Numbered from the stretch's first letter, positions 1-12,429 are shown. The stretch is DNA of 64,000 nucleotides from Arabidopsis thaliana (GCF_000001735.4 NC_003076.8:16743835-16807834), one strand, 5' to 3'. The notes: a model not told the origin generated them from the sequence alone. Program-made: numbers and translations.

Positions 1-1653
1 CGAAGCTTCTTAAGTTTCTTGAACACTTTCATCACATCTTCATCCTGTGGTGTATTGTAGTACAATGTCACTTGTTCAAGATCCGGCATTGTCTCTAGGA
101 ATTGCTTGACCTGCTTTATGTGATCCGCTACATCTTCAACAATTTCCCAAAACTCACAATCTTCTTCAATCTCCCAAAACTGACAAAAATCACCAGTGTC
201 ACCAAAGTTCAATATCTTTATAACCTTTACCGAACTTGATGATAGGCAAGCATCAATATCCTTCTTCACCCTCATATTATCCAGATTTTTGCACATGCAC
301 GGCCTATTCTCGTCCCCGCAAGATCTTCTTTTCCTATATATATGATTCAGTCCCTGAAACATAAAAGAATTAGTATCAAAGTCTGATTATGTGTGTGTTT
401 CAAAAGCATCTCAGTCATTGATTTATAGGATGTATACAGTACCTCGAAGACAAGGGTTTGTAGATTTGGACAGTTCTTGAGTAGAGGTGGTAATGATTTC
501 CATCCTACATGTAGTCCAGTCTTAATAGTTAACTGAATCAGATTCTCGAATACCGGCATTGTTTCACGGCAGCAACCAAGTACCTAAAAGAAAACCAAAT
601 CAACGACATATATAATTACTCACTTGTCAATATCTGAGTAGAAATTTAAAAGATTAGGAGAAAGATGTGACTAACCTTGAGAGCATCTTCAGTCAAGTAG
701 AGAATCTTGACATTACATATTCCCATGAAAAGCTTTGTTACATTATTATTGTCATTTTTAATCTGTTTAGAGGTCTTACAAAGACCAAGACGAGCTTCAA
801 CAAGCGAGTCAAACCTCACATGTTGATACTTGTCCGCAATTGTATCCAAGTACTCTAGGTAGACTAGATTTGGAATATCAAATGACCATAACACGATCGG
901 TTTAAAATCTTTAGCCTTCACAAAATTTTCAAAACGAGAAAATTTTAGTATCTTCAGAGTTGGGACAGACACGGTTACGTAGCAAGGTTCAGGTTCTGAA
1001 GACTCCTCCCATATCAAATTCATCAGCAATAATTCTTTGAGCATGTGACAGCCAGAAAGAAGTTTCTGAAACATTCTAGTATCCATCTTAACATAATCAA
1101 GATGGAGAGTCTTAAGCATTGGAAGAGAAACATCACATTCCACATTAACGTTGACACCATCCTGAAACTGTATCTTCAGCCTAACCAATGTCTTGCTCAC
1201 AAAGATCTCTGAAGGCAGAGGATAAAAAGTCGAGTTGGAACCAAAACCGCGAGATGACGGGATATGTAGATCAATATCTAACACACCACGTTTCAACACT
1301 TTAGGTATCCATTCAAGCACCGAGTTTTGATCAACACCTTCACACTTAACGTAGAATCTGTTCAACGTAGCATTCGCTTCCGCTTGCAAAGTCAATACAC
1401 TACCCACGAAAAGCATAAAACTTTCAGAACCCTTTCTCCTCTCTTCACAAGTCATTAGAGGATCGAAATAGAAGGATTCATCAAAGTCAAGGTTTGGCAT
1501 AAAAGCAAGCAAAGGCTTCCATCTTTTGGCAAGAACAGTAGTTGAAGCAGCTTCTTTTGTTGGAAGGAATGATAAGATGTGGCAAATGAGTGCGTCTGGT
1601 AAACCGCTGATTATATCTCTAGGACCATCAAAACACTTCTTTTTCGAACCCAT
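1..1653 (-). CDS. F-box/LRR/FBD protein (3' part outside window)
   Basis: Plant F-box proteins of this class are substrate receptors of SCF E3 ubiquitin ligases. Exons read on the minus strand: 1653-676, 583-443 and 353 to beyond position 1. The ATG at 1653 starts MGSKKK, followed at about residues 14-55 by an F-box (SGLPDALICHILSFLPTKEA), then leucine-rich repeats. Exon 3 encodes the FBD region with the signature VKQFLETMPDLEQV. The three exons join in phase 0. The reading frame is open to the window edge, so the stop codon is missing here. It is a close paralogue of the gene at 10602-12429, with the same intron positions. The target is unknown; the family is large and fast-evolving. Confidence 0.9.
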
Positions 1654-3255
1654 TTTGTGAAAGAAACAGATCAACACTTACAACCTGAACAAAGACATGT
1701 AAGTCTTGTAAGAAGAAGCACGTGCCCACAAAACCAAAATCGTTGGAGAGACATACCAAATGAGAAGTGAGACCATAAGAATGAAAAATGGAGAAAACTT
1801 TTTTTAGACCATTTCATTAGCTCTATATTTAACTCTAAAATAGAGAGGGTTTCTCAACAAAGTATGCATGTATTCTCTATTCTAAAAAGAAATATTCTTA
1901 AAAATATTATATTTCTATTTTATATAATAATGCCTTATATTTATATAATTTATAATTTAACTCCATAAATTATAGTTTTGCAATATTTCCATAAATTATG
2001 ATATTATTTAAATTTAAAATTCATTATATTAAAAGATATTTTCTATAATATATATATTGAAAAATGACCTCGATATTTTCAAGTAATTATCTAATTTTTA
2101 ATTAAAAATATACTTTGACAAGCAAAACAATAATAACACAGTTACAAAATATGAAAATATGAATGATTCTATGGTGAATTTTTAAGAAATAACTTTTAAT
2201 AATACTTTTATTTTTGAAATTATATAAAAAACATTAATGTAAGAAATTATTATGATCCCTATAAACAATTTTTTTGCCTCCACCACTAGCCTCTCTATGA
2301 GTCTCTTACTAATATAATTAACTATTAGTGTTTTTAATGTAATTAAATTGTTTAATTAAATTCTAAACTATAAAAAAAAATTATAACCAATCATAACAGG
2401 AAAAATGTAATTTGGATTTTTTAGAGTTTGTTGTTTAAGAGAGTCTTCCTACTCTTTCTCCTCACTAATTACAATTTTTCATACTCTTATTGATGGGTCT
2501 CTAATTAAGAAGACCATCAATGAAATTCACTTTAAATGGTCATAGTATAATTTATAAACTAAATTAAATAAGTGAAATTCTTCTATAAAAATACTATTTG
2601 GTTTCTATATATTTTGAAAAACTGGGTGATTGGTTCGTCTGTATCTGTAGATTTATTGCAATAAAAACTTTATTTTAGCTGTAATGATTGTAGCTGTAGG
2701 TTTTATTTATGTAGAAATTAGGTAGTATATTTTTACTAATATAAAATTATTATATAAGTAAATTGGATTTAGCAATTAAATTTGGATTGTATGTATGTAT
2801 TTTTAAACAAAAATAAAATTGGTAAATAATAGTTATGTGTTATATAATATTATTCTCAAATATCAATTTTATAAATTATGATATACATAACATATATATG
2901 ATGTATTTAAGAAACGATCTGACTTATATATATATATATATATATATATATAACCCAATAAAAAGAGTTATATATATATATATATATATTTCATAAAGAA
3001 GTTTTTTTGCAGAATACTTATATCCACAAAAATAAATTTTCATAATATATATGGATGAAACTATAATAATTGTTTTAAAAAAAAAACAAAGTGGAAAGAG
3101 GAAGAAAAAAATGGTACATCCCACCTAAATACCATAACATTGTATTCTAAAAAATTGTACTTACAACCAAAATATAACAAAAATATTGTTTAGGCTGTGA
3201 AAAAAATAGGAAAGCTACCATAAGGATTGTAGCTTTTTTGTTGGCTTTATTAGGC
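1654..3255. other. A/T-rich intergenic DNA with (TA)n microsatellites
   Basis: Upstream region of the F-box gene at 1-1653. No gene seen. It is extremely A/T-rich. Two (TA)n tracts at about 2925-2952 and 2970-2989 are separated by a short spacer and could form a cruciform or hairpin. Short minus-strand reading frames across the tracts are low-complexity artefacts. Confidence 0.7.
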
Positions 3256-3910
3256 TTGGGCAAAAAAAACGCTAACCGAATAACCGAACCGAACCAAAAA
3301 ACATGGTTTGGTTCGGGTTTGGATAGTTTAAAATAACCGGCTGGATATTATATGTCTTAGATTTCGGTTTCGGTTAGGTTAGTAACCGATAACCAAAGGA
3401 TAACCAAAGCATATATGTATGATAGATAATATATCACATATATTGTATGTATTGAGACTTAACTATGTTATTCTCTTTATTAGTTTGCAAGTTGAATTTC
3501 GTGAGTTGTGAATCAGGTGTTTTAATATTATGGAGAGTATGGACCATATTTGCATCTTTGTGAGTTGTGAATATGTCTTTTTTTACGTACGTTCTATATC
3601 AGTTATTGGTCAATTGTTTTAGTTGTTTCGTTTTTTAGTCGGTTATTTCGGTTTTGGTTTATTTATGGTTACCAAGTTTAATATCCGAACCGAACCGAAC
3701 CGAAAAATATCTGAACCGAACCGAACCAAAATTCCTCAAATATCCAAATGGTTCTTATATTACTATAACCGAAACCATACGCAACCGAACCAAAACCGAA
3801 TACCCAGGCCTGTCCAAATGGTTCTTATATTACTATAACCAAAATAACCGAAACCATGCACAACCGAACCGAAACCGAATGGTTAACCGAATGCCCAGGT
3901 CTGGGCTTTA
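3250..3910. repeat. CGGTT/AACCG-rich degenerate repeat block
   Basis: The block is dense in AACCGAACCGAA and its complement. The left edge carries GCTTGGGCA and the right edge TGCCCAGGTCTGGGC, so the ends form a short imperfect inverted repeat. Inside, a segment of about 60 bp containing CCAAATGGTTCTTATATTAC occurs twice (starting near 3746 and 3817), each copy followed by a CCCAGG motif. This looks like a non-autonomous transposable-element derivative, but I cannot name the family. Overlapping reading frames rich in N-R-T-E-P are repeat translations, not genes. Confidence 0.6.
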
Positions 3911-3919
3911 TACATATTC

Positions 3920-4867
3920 TATTGCCCAACCAATCATACCCCAAACATTTTTTTAAAAAAATATTAAATATATTGCTCAACAAAAAATATTATATACAAT
4001 AAAAAAATGAAATCAGCAAGATTATCCATAACAAGGGACATGCAAAATATCATGGATCTGAGTTTTGATACAATTCTGGAAATAGGTGTCCAAAGCTTAT
4101 GGATCCAAATTCAGATATTTAGATATTTTATATGATATTTTCTGTTAACCTTTTTACTCATTGAAATAATAGTTAATCTTATTTTCATCTATTTTTTTGC
4201 AGATATGTATAGTCGCATATATTGGCGGATCTAGATCTTGAAATTTGTTTTATGGATCTAACGGATCCAAATCCGGATAGTTGGTTTATAGATCCAGATC
4301 CGGATAGTTGGATAATGGATCCAGTGGATCCGGATCTGGATAGTTGTTTCACGGATCATCTAGATCTGGGTAGCCCAAAATTTCACGGAAACTAATTCGT
4401 GTTCATCTTTCTATCTACGACCGGAAAAAAAAACAACTTGAGAAATTGAAGGAGTTCGATGATATGAGATTATTACCTGTTTGAGTAAAGCACGGAATAT
4501 CTCGTCTCCAGATTACTAAGGACTTTTCTCGAACACCGTCGTCATGTCCTTTGGTTGTTTTGAAAAGTAAGGAGAAAAAATAGGAGGCCGAGCAAATAGA
4601 TTTAATTAAGATTATGTTATAGAATTCAGAGTGACGTATATTTATATAAGATGGTCAATATATTGTGAATTCTAGGGTTTTCAGAAGATTTATTTCCTAA
4701 ATGTAATAAGTTTTTCGAGACAAATATTTAAAATTTTAGTAAAGACATTTGTTTGATAAAACTTGGAAAAAAAATAATAATGACGACCGACTATATTGTT
4801 AAACAATATCTTACTGACAAAATTGAAATAATCGCCCATCAGATGTTTAAAGTAAAATATTTCAAAT
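3920..4867. repeat. Intergenic DNA with GGATCC/CCGGATAG tandem motif
   Basis: At about 4075-4375 the motif GGATCC(A)AATCCGGATAGTTGG recurs in degenerate tandem form (for example near 4259-4285, 4290-4312 and 4316-4345). The remainder to 4867 is plain A/T-rich DNA without a recognisable gene. It lies directly 5' of the LINE insertion. Confidence 0.55.
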
Positions 4868-4882
4868 AAAGTTCCATAGAAA

Positions 4883-5816
4883 CTATTCCTGGAAACTGTT
4901 CTCCGGAGAGGTCCATAGTCCTATGCGGAGTGAATGCTGGTCCTCCAGAAGTGGCACCCAGAAATGGACCCATTCACACTCAACTTCATACCCTTTTGGA
5001 TCCAAATCAGAGGTATACCACTACAGTTCCTGAATCGTGGGGTGATTGACTCAATTGCTATGTCTCTTGGCGACAAGATTGATGTCGACTTTGATGAAGA
5101 CAATGTTTCACGGGTGCAATTTGTCCGAGTTCGTGTGGCGTGGAATGTGGATACTCCCCTGCGTTTCCAACGCAATTATCAATTCTCACCAGGAGTCAAC
5201 ACTATCCTAAGTTTCTTCTATGAACGTCTTCGTGGTTTCTGTGCTGTCTGTGGGATGATTGACGCATGATTCTGGTCGCTGCTTACTACATGATGGTGGC
5301 TTGGAGAACTCTGATGGCGACAATGACGATAATGATGAAGGGAACCAGATGGTTCAGGGCAATCCAGGTGGGCAGATTGAAGAACTTGGCGAGAATGGCC
5401 CACCTGTCATTGATGATGTTGCTGAGGGGAATGATAATCCTCAAGGGAACCAAAACATTGCTGAACAAGGGATGAGGGGCCAGCTTTCCGACATTGATCC
5501 TCATCACAATGCACTTGAAGGCATTTCATCTGGTGAATGGGCAAGTGAGGGTATCAATACTATTAACACTTTTCCTTCTTTTGTTACTGATTCAGGGGCC
5601 CCTCCAAGTGCGAAGGAGTTACTTGACAGGGAGCTTCGCAAGAGGAAACAGATCTATGAAGATGACGAGAGCTTCAGCCCCCGTAAGAAAAAGATAGGAT
5701 TTGGTTTCCAGAGTATGTTCAACAACATGGAGGAAGGCAGTGGTTCAGGAGAAAGCTCTCACAACAACCAAATTGACGGAGCCGCGGTGGGGCCGGTACC
5801 ACCACCAGTCCCATGA
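4883..5816 (+). pseudogene. LINE ORF1 remnant (DUF4283 plus CCHC zinc knuckle)
   Basis: Gag-like RNA-binding protein of a plant LINE. The frame enters mid-domain just after the target-site duplication. It is broken by TAG and TGA stops at about 4915 and 4931, both where the family has tryptophan. It is readable from the ATG at 4934 (MLVLQKWHPEMDPF) through a CX2C half-knuckle (CAVC). A one-base shift near 5263 then moves the rest of the knuckle, HX4C, into another frame, which continues to the stop at 5814-5816. The C-terminal part is acidic and ends in a basic RKRK-type patch. The stop overlaps the ORF2 ATG (ATGA). Confidence 0.85.
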
Positions 5817-8800
5817 GAGTTGGATTTTGGAACTGTCAGGGAATGGGACAACCCTTGACAGTTCGACGTCTAGAGGAGATGCAACGTGTGTATCTCTTGG
5901 ACTTGATGTTCCTTATTAAACCCAAGCAACAGGACAACTACATCAGAGATTTGGGAGTCAGCTTGGGTTTTCAAAACATGTGTATAGTTTCTCTTAGGGG
6001 TTTAAGTGGGGGTTTGGCTGTTTTCTGGAAAGACTACCTTTCAGTTCAAGTTGTTTCTCATGATGTAAGATTAGTAGATCTCTATATTCAATATAAATCT
6101 TTTAAGTTCTACTTATCTTGCATCTATGGGCACCCTATTCCAAGTGAGAGACACTACCTTTGGGAGAAATTACAACGATTATCAATGAATCGTTATGGCC
6201 CTTGGATGATGTGTGGAGATTTCAATGAAATTTTGAACGCTCCTGAAAAGAAGGGAGGACGTCCTCGGAGTGTCAATAGTTGCAGAAATTTTAACAACAT
6301 GATCAATTGCTGCACTATGACAGATCTCAAATATAAAGGAAACCCTTTTAGTTGGGTGGGGAAGAGACAAAGGGAAACAATTGAAGGTTTTTTGGATAGA
6401 GTTTTCATCAATTCAGATTGGCAGTCTATGTATCCAGCTTCAGAGTCAGAATTCTTACAATTGGCAGGATCAGATCATGTCCCTGTTATTATTGATATTG
6501 CAGAGGAGGTGCAAGCAAAGAGAGGTCAGTTTCGGTATGATAAACGCTACTCTCGGTGTGATGATTTTGTTAACTCAGTGGAAAGAGGCTGGACTCGGGG
6601 GGTAACAGATGACATGGGAGGAATTCAAAATAAGTTGAAGTCGTGCCGCAAAAAATTATCTTTGTGGAAGAGGCGAAATAAGGTAAATTCTGCAGAAGCT
6701 ATACATTCTCTAAAATTTCAGTTGGATGATGCAGAGCGGAATCATTCTACTCCTTTGCATAAGCCTCACGGCCTAAGAAGAGACCTCAACCAAGCATACA
6801 GAGATGAGGAGCAATTCTGGAAATCAAAGAGCATAAATAATTGGATGAAGACTGGTGACCGCTACACCAAATATTTTCATGCAGTAGCTAAAGTACGAAA
6901 AGCTCGGAATAGGTTAAAATCTATAACAGATGACAGTGGCGTTGAACACGTGCGAGGTGAAGCTATTGGCAAAGTTTTCGAAAGCTACTTCCAACATCTT
7001 TTCGCCACAGACCAGACCGCAGATTGTGAAGATATTATCGCTGGGATTGAACTAAAAGTCACGTCTGAAATGAACAGGAACCTGACTAGTCCGGTTTCAG
7101 ACCAGGAAATTAAAGACGTTGTGTTTCTAATTGGGGCAGACAAAGCACCGGGTTTTGATGGTTTCACTACAGCCTTCTATCACCAATTTTGGGACTTAGT
7201 TGGGAAAGATGTCTGTATGATGGTTCGTCACTTCTTTGACTCTAGGGAGTTAGACAAATCAATCAATCATACGCAGATTTGTCTCATTCCAAAGACTCTG
7301 GATCCTCTCCATGCAGCTGACTACTGTCCTATAAGCCTATGCACGGTGAACTATAAGATTATTTCGAAAATCTTGACGATGCGGCTCAAGAATTGTTTGG
7401 GAGTTATAATCTCAGATTCTCAGGCAGCCTTTGTCCCTGGTCGTAATATATCTGACAATGTACTAGTGGCTCATGAGCTTCTACATTCACTCAAGTCGAA
7501 GAGGGAGTGCCAGAATGGGTATTTGGCGATTAAAACTGATATAAGCAAGGCCTATGATCGGGTAGAGTGGAACTTCTTGGAACGAGTTTTATGTCAGCTG
7601 GGTTTCGATAGTAGATGGCTTCACTGGATAATGGCGTGTGTTCGGACCGTCACTTATGAGGTTCTGATCAATGGGTCTTCTTATGGTCATATTCAACCTA
7701 CACGGGGTATCCGCCAAGGTGATCCTTTATCCCCGTATTTGTTTCTCTTCTGCGCAAAGGTGTTAAGCCAAATGCTAGATAAAGCGGTCGTGACCCGACA
7801 AGTTCATGGTATGCAATTAGAGAGGGAATGTCCTGTGATATCTTATCTCCTCTTCGCGGATGATTCACTATTTTTTTGTCGCGCAACTGAGACTAATTGT
7901 CAGAATATGGTGAACATTTTCAAGAGATATGAGGAGATTTCAGGACAGATGATTAATTATTCAAAGTCATCGATTATCTTTCGAATGAAAATCCCGGAAG
8001 TGAAAAGACGAAGACTGCAACGTATTCTTAATATCAATAACGTTGGTGGGGGAGGGAAATATCTTGGTCAACCTGAGCAGTTTGGAAGGAAAAAAGTTGA
8101 AATGTTTGAGTACATAGTCAAACGTGTGAAAGAAAGAACAGAGGGATGGTCTAACAAGTTTCTTTCCCCTGCTGGAAAGGAAATTCTTATAAAATCGATT
8201 GCGCTAGCCTTGCCTGTATATTCCATGAACTGTTTCATGTTGCCGCACTCAATTTGTGATGAAATTCAAAGTGTTCTAACTACATTTTGGTGGGGTAAAG
8301 AGAAAGGAAAGCGAAAAATACCGTGGATTGCTTGGAAGCGAATGACATTACCAAAGAAAGAAGGAGGACTTGGTTTCAAAGATCTCCATCATTTCAATAG
8401 AGCTTTGCTGGCGAAGCAGGCTTGGAGAATTTTGAGAAATCCTCAGAGTCTTTTGGCCCGTCTTTATAAAGGTATGTATCATCCTCAAACCTCTTATTTG
8501 GAAGCGGTGACAGGAACCTATACATCTTTTGGATGACGTTCTATACAACATGGAAAAGAGTTACTTTGTCAAGAATTACGAGTTTGTTTAGGAAATGGTC
8601 AAGATACAAGGGTATGGGAGGACCCATGGTTGCCTACGATACCACCAAGACCAGCTTATGGACCGGCTGTGATTCCTAATCTGACGGTGTCAGATCTTTG
8701 GAAGGAAGGTTTACGAGAATGGAATCCAGTGATCTTTGAAGGTGTTCTAAACCCGGAGGACCAACAGCTAGCCGAGAGCCTTTATCTCTCAAAGTATGCA

Positions 8801-9922
8801 GTACAAGATTCCTATGAATGGGCATACACAAAGAATGCTCAGTACAGTGTTAGATCAGGATATTGGGTTGCGACTCATGTCCATTTCGATGAAGAAGATG
8901 CTATTCTTCCTCCACCAGGTTCTATTGCCTTAAAGAAGGAAATCTGGAAATTACCTATTACTCCCAAAATATGTCATTTCCTGTGGCGATGCTTATCTGG
9001 TGCCTTGGCAACTGCTACTCAGCTCCGAACAAGGATGATCCCTGCAGATCCTATATGTCAAAAATGTTGTCAGGCGGATGAAACGGTGAACCATATTCTC
9101 TTTACTTGTCCTTTCGCTGATGTAGTGTGGAAGCACGCCAATAGTATTGTGGGCCACAACAGATTCTCGGATAGCTTAGAATATAACTTTGGTCTCATGA
9201 TTCAGTTCGCTCATATTCCCTCCCTGCCTCATTTTCAACGTTTATTGCCGTTTTGGATTGTGTGGAGACTATGGAAGTCCCGAAATGATTTCCTTTTCAA
9301 AAAGATCATGCGACTGCCACAAACCGAAGTACACATGGGACGATCCGAGGCAAATGAATGGCTGGAAGCAAACAATTATACTGAAGACACAAGAGGTAGC
9401 CAATTAAACAAAAATACGGGTCAAGATAGAGGTTCTCAATGGCGATCACCGCCAAGAGGATGGGTGAAGTGTAATTTTGACAGTGGCTTTATGTTGGGAC
9501 GATCTTTTACAAATACGGGATGGTTGATAAGGGACGATGAAGGAAAAGTTTTATTTACAGGCTGTGCAAAACTACCATCGACTCAGTCACCTTTACAGGC
9601 GGAAGCTACTGGGTTGTTACATGTCCTTCAAATAGTCTGGGCTCGTGGAATAAGAAATGTTTGCTTTGAAGGAGACAACCAAGAACTTATAACAACTATC
9701 AATAATGGTGATGATCATTCTCAAATAGGGGATCTCCTGTTCGATATTCGTCATTGGATGGCAAAACTATCCAACGTCACTCTTCTCCACGTCAATCGTG
9801 AACGAAATAGTGCTGCAGATAAGATGGCTCAATATGTTTTGTCTACTACTACTCTGTATCAGTCCTTTATTGTTCCTCCTCGTTTCTTACTCTCTTATTT
9901 GTATCAACCTTATACAATCTAA
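5813..9922 (+). pseudogene. LINE ORF2: endonuclease, reverse transcriptase, RNase H (one nonsense codon)
   Basis: This is the replicase polyprotein of a plant L1-like LINE. Residues 1-230 form an APE-type endonuclease (WNCQGMG, CGDFNEIL, GSDHVPV). The reverse transcriptase follows, with the block containing D576 in TDISKAYDRVEW, then GIRQGDPLSPYLF, and the catalytic FADD at residues 681-684. A TGA at 8534-8536 interrupts the frame at a position where tryptophan is expected. The same frame then continues through a zf-RVT region (CHFLWRCLSG, CQKC, HILFTCP) and a C-terminal RNase H whose acidic residues are visible (D near 9479, E near 9602, D near 9675, D near 9818), to a stop at 9920-9922. Apart from the single stop the ORF is intact, which suggests a fairly young insertion. 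Confidence 0.92.
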
Positions 9923-9969
9923 TAACGTTGTAGTAGTAGTTGTTAAAAAAAAAAAAAGTTCCATAGAAA

Positions 9970-10601
9970 TATTGTAAAAATATGTTTAATTCTATATAAA
10001 TTTCTAAAATAAAATATCAATACAATTAAACTGAAATAAAACTCTCTGTAACTTTGACACATCAGCCTTTTTGTGTGATGAGAAGGTGGCACATCATTAA
10101 AACAAGAAACCAATCAAAACATCACAAATACTACACATCACATTAATATCTGCCACATCAGATTAAATGGATGATTTCAGCTTGTTAGAAATGAAAAATT
10201 AAAAAGCTTGAAAAACCTGTAAATTTCTCTTTGATCTTTACGTCTTTACTTTCTCAGTCTCGTGTATCTATTTTGAATATTTGTAATACTCGTATCTGTT
10301 TTTAAATTTAATTTTAGGTTAGATTTTGTAATTAATTTAAAAACTGATGAGTGCTAATTTAAAACTTTTTGTTCACGCAAAATGTGATCATGTTCAAAAG
10401 GAAAACAAACGAGTGCTAATTTTCTTAGAAGGAAGAGAAGAGAGACAAACAAAAGATAACCAATATTCTCAGTCAAAAGGAAAAAAAAAAGACATTAAAC
10501 CAAGTCAGTAAAGGAAAGAACAAAAGGCAGAAACAAGAGAATCTTGGATTGAGTTTAGCCTGAGACAATATCCATGGCTGATAAACCACAAGAAGAATCT
10601 T
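9970..10601. other. Intergenic, 3' flank of second F-box gene
   Basis: No gene recognised. Between about 10060 and 10165 short CACATCA-type motifs recur, with no clear repeat boundaries. The rest is A/T-rich and includes the 3' flank of the minus-strand F-box gene that ends at 10602. Confidence 0.5.
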
Positions 10602-12429
10602 CTAAAGAAGAGTACCTCGTTTAGTCGAAGTAGATGACAAGCTGAGGTTCTTCGATGATATTTGGACATTGCAATTAGCTGACGCTACTCGAGGAAGCTT
10701 CTCAAGTTTCTTGAACACTTTCATCACATCTTCATCTTTTGGTGTATTGTAGTACAATATCACTTGTTTAAGAACCGGCATTGTCTCTAGGAAGTGCTTG
10801 ACATGCTCTATCTGCTCCTCTACGACACCACCAACTTCATCACAAGACACAGCATCTTCATCATCATAGTCATCATGATCAACATCAAGACCATCCTCAT
10901 TCTCATCCTCAAAAGTTTCACCAAACTTCAATATCTTTAGAACCTTCACCAGACTTGATGATAAGCAAGTACGGACATTCTTCTTCTTCTTCGTCCCCCA
11001 ATGATTCTCATATTTGCACAAGCAGCCGTCCTTGTCCCCACATCTCTTTGTATACTTGTGATGCAGCCCCTGAAACATAAAAGAATCAGTTTCATAATCA
11101 AACTATTTGCTTAAAACGTTTCAACAATTGCTCTAAAGGATGTGAATAGTACCTCGAAGACCAATGTTTCTAGACTTGGACAACTCTTAAGTAGAGGTGG
11201 CAATGATTTCCAACCTACATATGGTGTAGTCTTGATAGTTAACTCGAGTAGGTTGTCGAATACCGGTATTCTTTCTCGGCAGCAAGAAAGGACCTGAAAC
11301 ACAAACCAAATCAAATACAACATCACTGAGTTATGAATTGTGAGCCCTTAATCATTGCTCTACTAATAGAAACAAAAGTGGTTAATAATAAGATTAGTAG
11401 AAAGATGATACTAACCTCAAGAGTGTCATCAGACAAGTAAAGGATCTTAACATTGTGTATTCCCATGAGAAGCTTTGTTACATTAACCTTGTCTGTTTCA
11501 TCCTGATCGGGTGTCTTTCGAAGTCTAAGATTAGCTTCGACAAGCGAGTCAAAACTTACTTGTTTATACTTGTCCACAATAACATCAGAATATTCAAGGT
11601 AAACCAAATTCGGATTATCAAACGACAATGACACTCCCTCGTTAATGTTCTCCTCATCATAGTCTTCATAAAAATGAAACTCACCCTCATAGAAATCTTC
11701 AGAACGGCAAAAATTTAGTCTCTTGAGGGTTGGGATAGACACTGACACATGGCAAGCTTCATCTTCTGAAGAATCAGCCCACATCAAATTAGCCAGCACC
11801 AACTCTTCGAGCGCGTGACAGCCAGAAAGAAGCTTGTTAAGCATACTCGTTTCTATCTTAAAATAATCAAGATGGAGGGTCTTAAGCTTGGGAAGAGAAA
11901 CACCACCTTCCACATCAATATGGACACCATCCTGAAACTGTATCTTGAGCCTAACCAATGTCTTGCTTACAAAGATCTTAGAAGGCAGAGAATAAAAACT
12001 TGAGTTTTCACAATAATTGCGAGACGAAGTGATGTGTAAATCAATATCTAACACACCACGTTTCAAGACTTTGGGTATCCATTCAAGAACCCAAGATTGA
12101 TCAACAACATCTTCACACTTGACGTGAAACCTCTTCAACGGAGTTTTCGTTTTCGCTTGCAAAGCCAATACACTATCCACGAAACTCATAAAACTTTCGT
12201 AACTTTTAGAATACTTGTTTCTTCTCGCTCGAGGATGGAAATAGATGGAGTCATCAAAGTTAAGATTTGGAACAAAAGCAAGCAAAGGCTTCCATCTTTT
12301 GGCAAGAACAGTAGTTGAAGCAGCTTCTTTTGTTGGAAGGAATGATAAGATGTGGCAAATGAGTGCGTCTGGTAAACCGCTGATTCTATCTCCAGAAACA
12401 CCAACAACAACCTTCTTCCTCGATTTCAT
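10602..12429 (-). CDS. F-box/LRR/FBD protein
   Basis: Predicted SCF E3 ligase substrate adaptor. Exons on the minus strand: 12429-11416, 11293-11153 and 11069-10602 (stop at 10602-10604), all joined in phase 0. The ATG at 12429 gives MKSRKKVVVG, then an F-box with the core SGLPDALICHILSFLPTKEA, leucine-rich repeats, and a C-terminal FBD region (VKHFLETMPVLKQV). Exon 3 also encodes an acidic stretch (DENEDGLDVDHDDYDDED) that is absent from the paralogue at 1-1653. The gene structure is otherwise the same, so the two are tandem duplicates now separated by repeats and a LINE. A 112-bp segment around the F-box is identical to the paralogue. Confidence 0.93.

Larger units (their letters stand above)
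4868..9969 (+). mobile_element. 5'-truncated LINE (non-LTR retrotransposon) with target-site duplication
   Basis: The element inserted in plus orientation. A 15-bp direct repeat AAAGTTCCATAGAAA flanks it at 4868-4882 and 9955-9969, and the right copy directly follows a poly(A) tail at about 9945-9957. The body starts in the middle of the ORF1 DUF4283 domain, so the 5' end was lost at insertion, as is usual for target-primed reverse transcription. It encodes an ORF1 remnant with a zinc knuckle, then ORF2 with endonuclease, reverse transcriptase, zf-RVT and RNase H parts. In-frame stops and a frameshift show that it is not autonomous. It lies between two paralogous F-box genes and interrupts neither. 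Confidence 0.93.

Noticed and set aside
2924-3124. Minus-strand 66-codon frame rich in Ile and Tyr
   Set aside because: It is a translation of TA microsatellites, not a gene.
5218-7886. Several minus-strand reading frames of 60-73 codons inside the LINE
   Set aside because: They are antisense shadows of ORF1 and ORF2 with no domain of their own.
8534-8536. Programmed stop-codon readthrough within LINE ORF2
   Set aside because: The other lesions in the element and the Trp-to-stop pattern fit inactivation better; no readthrough context motif is evident.
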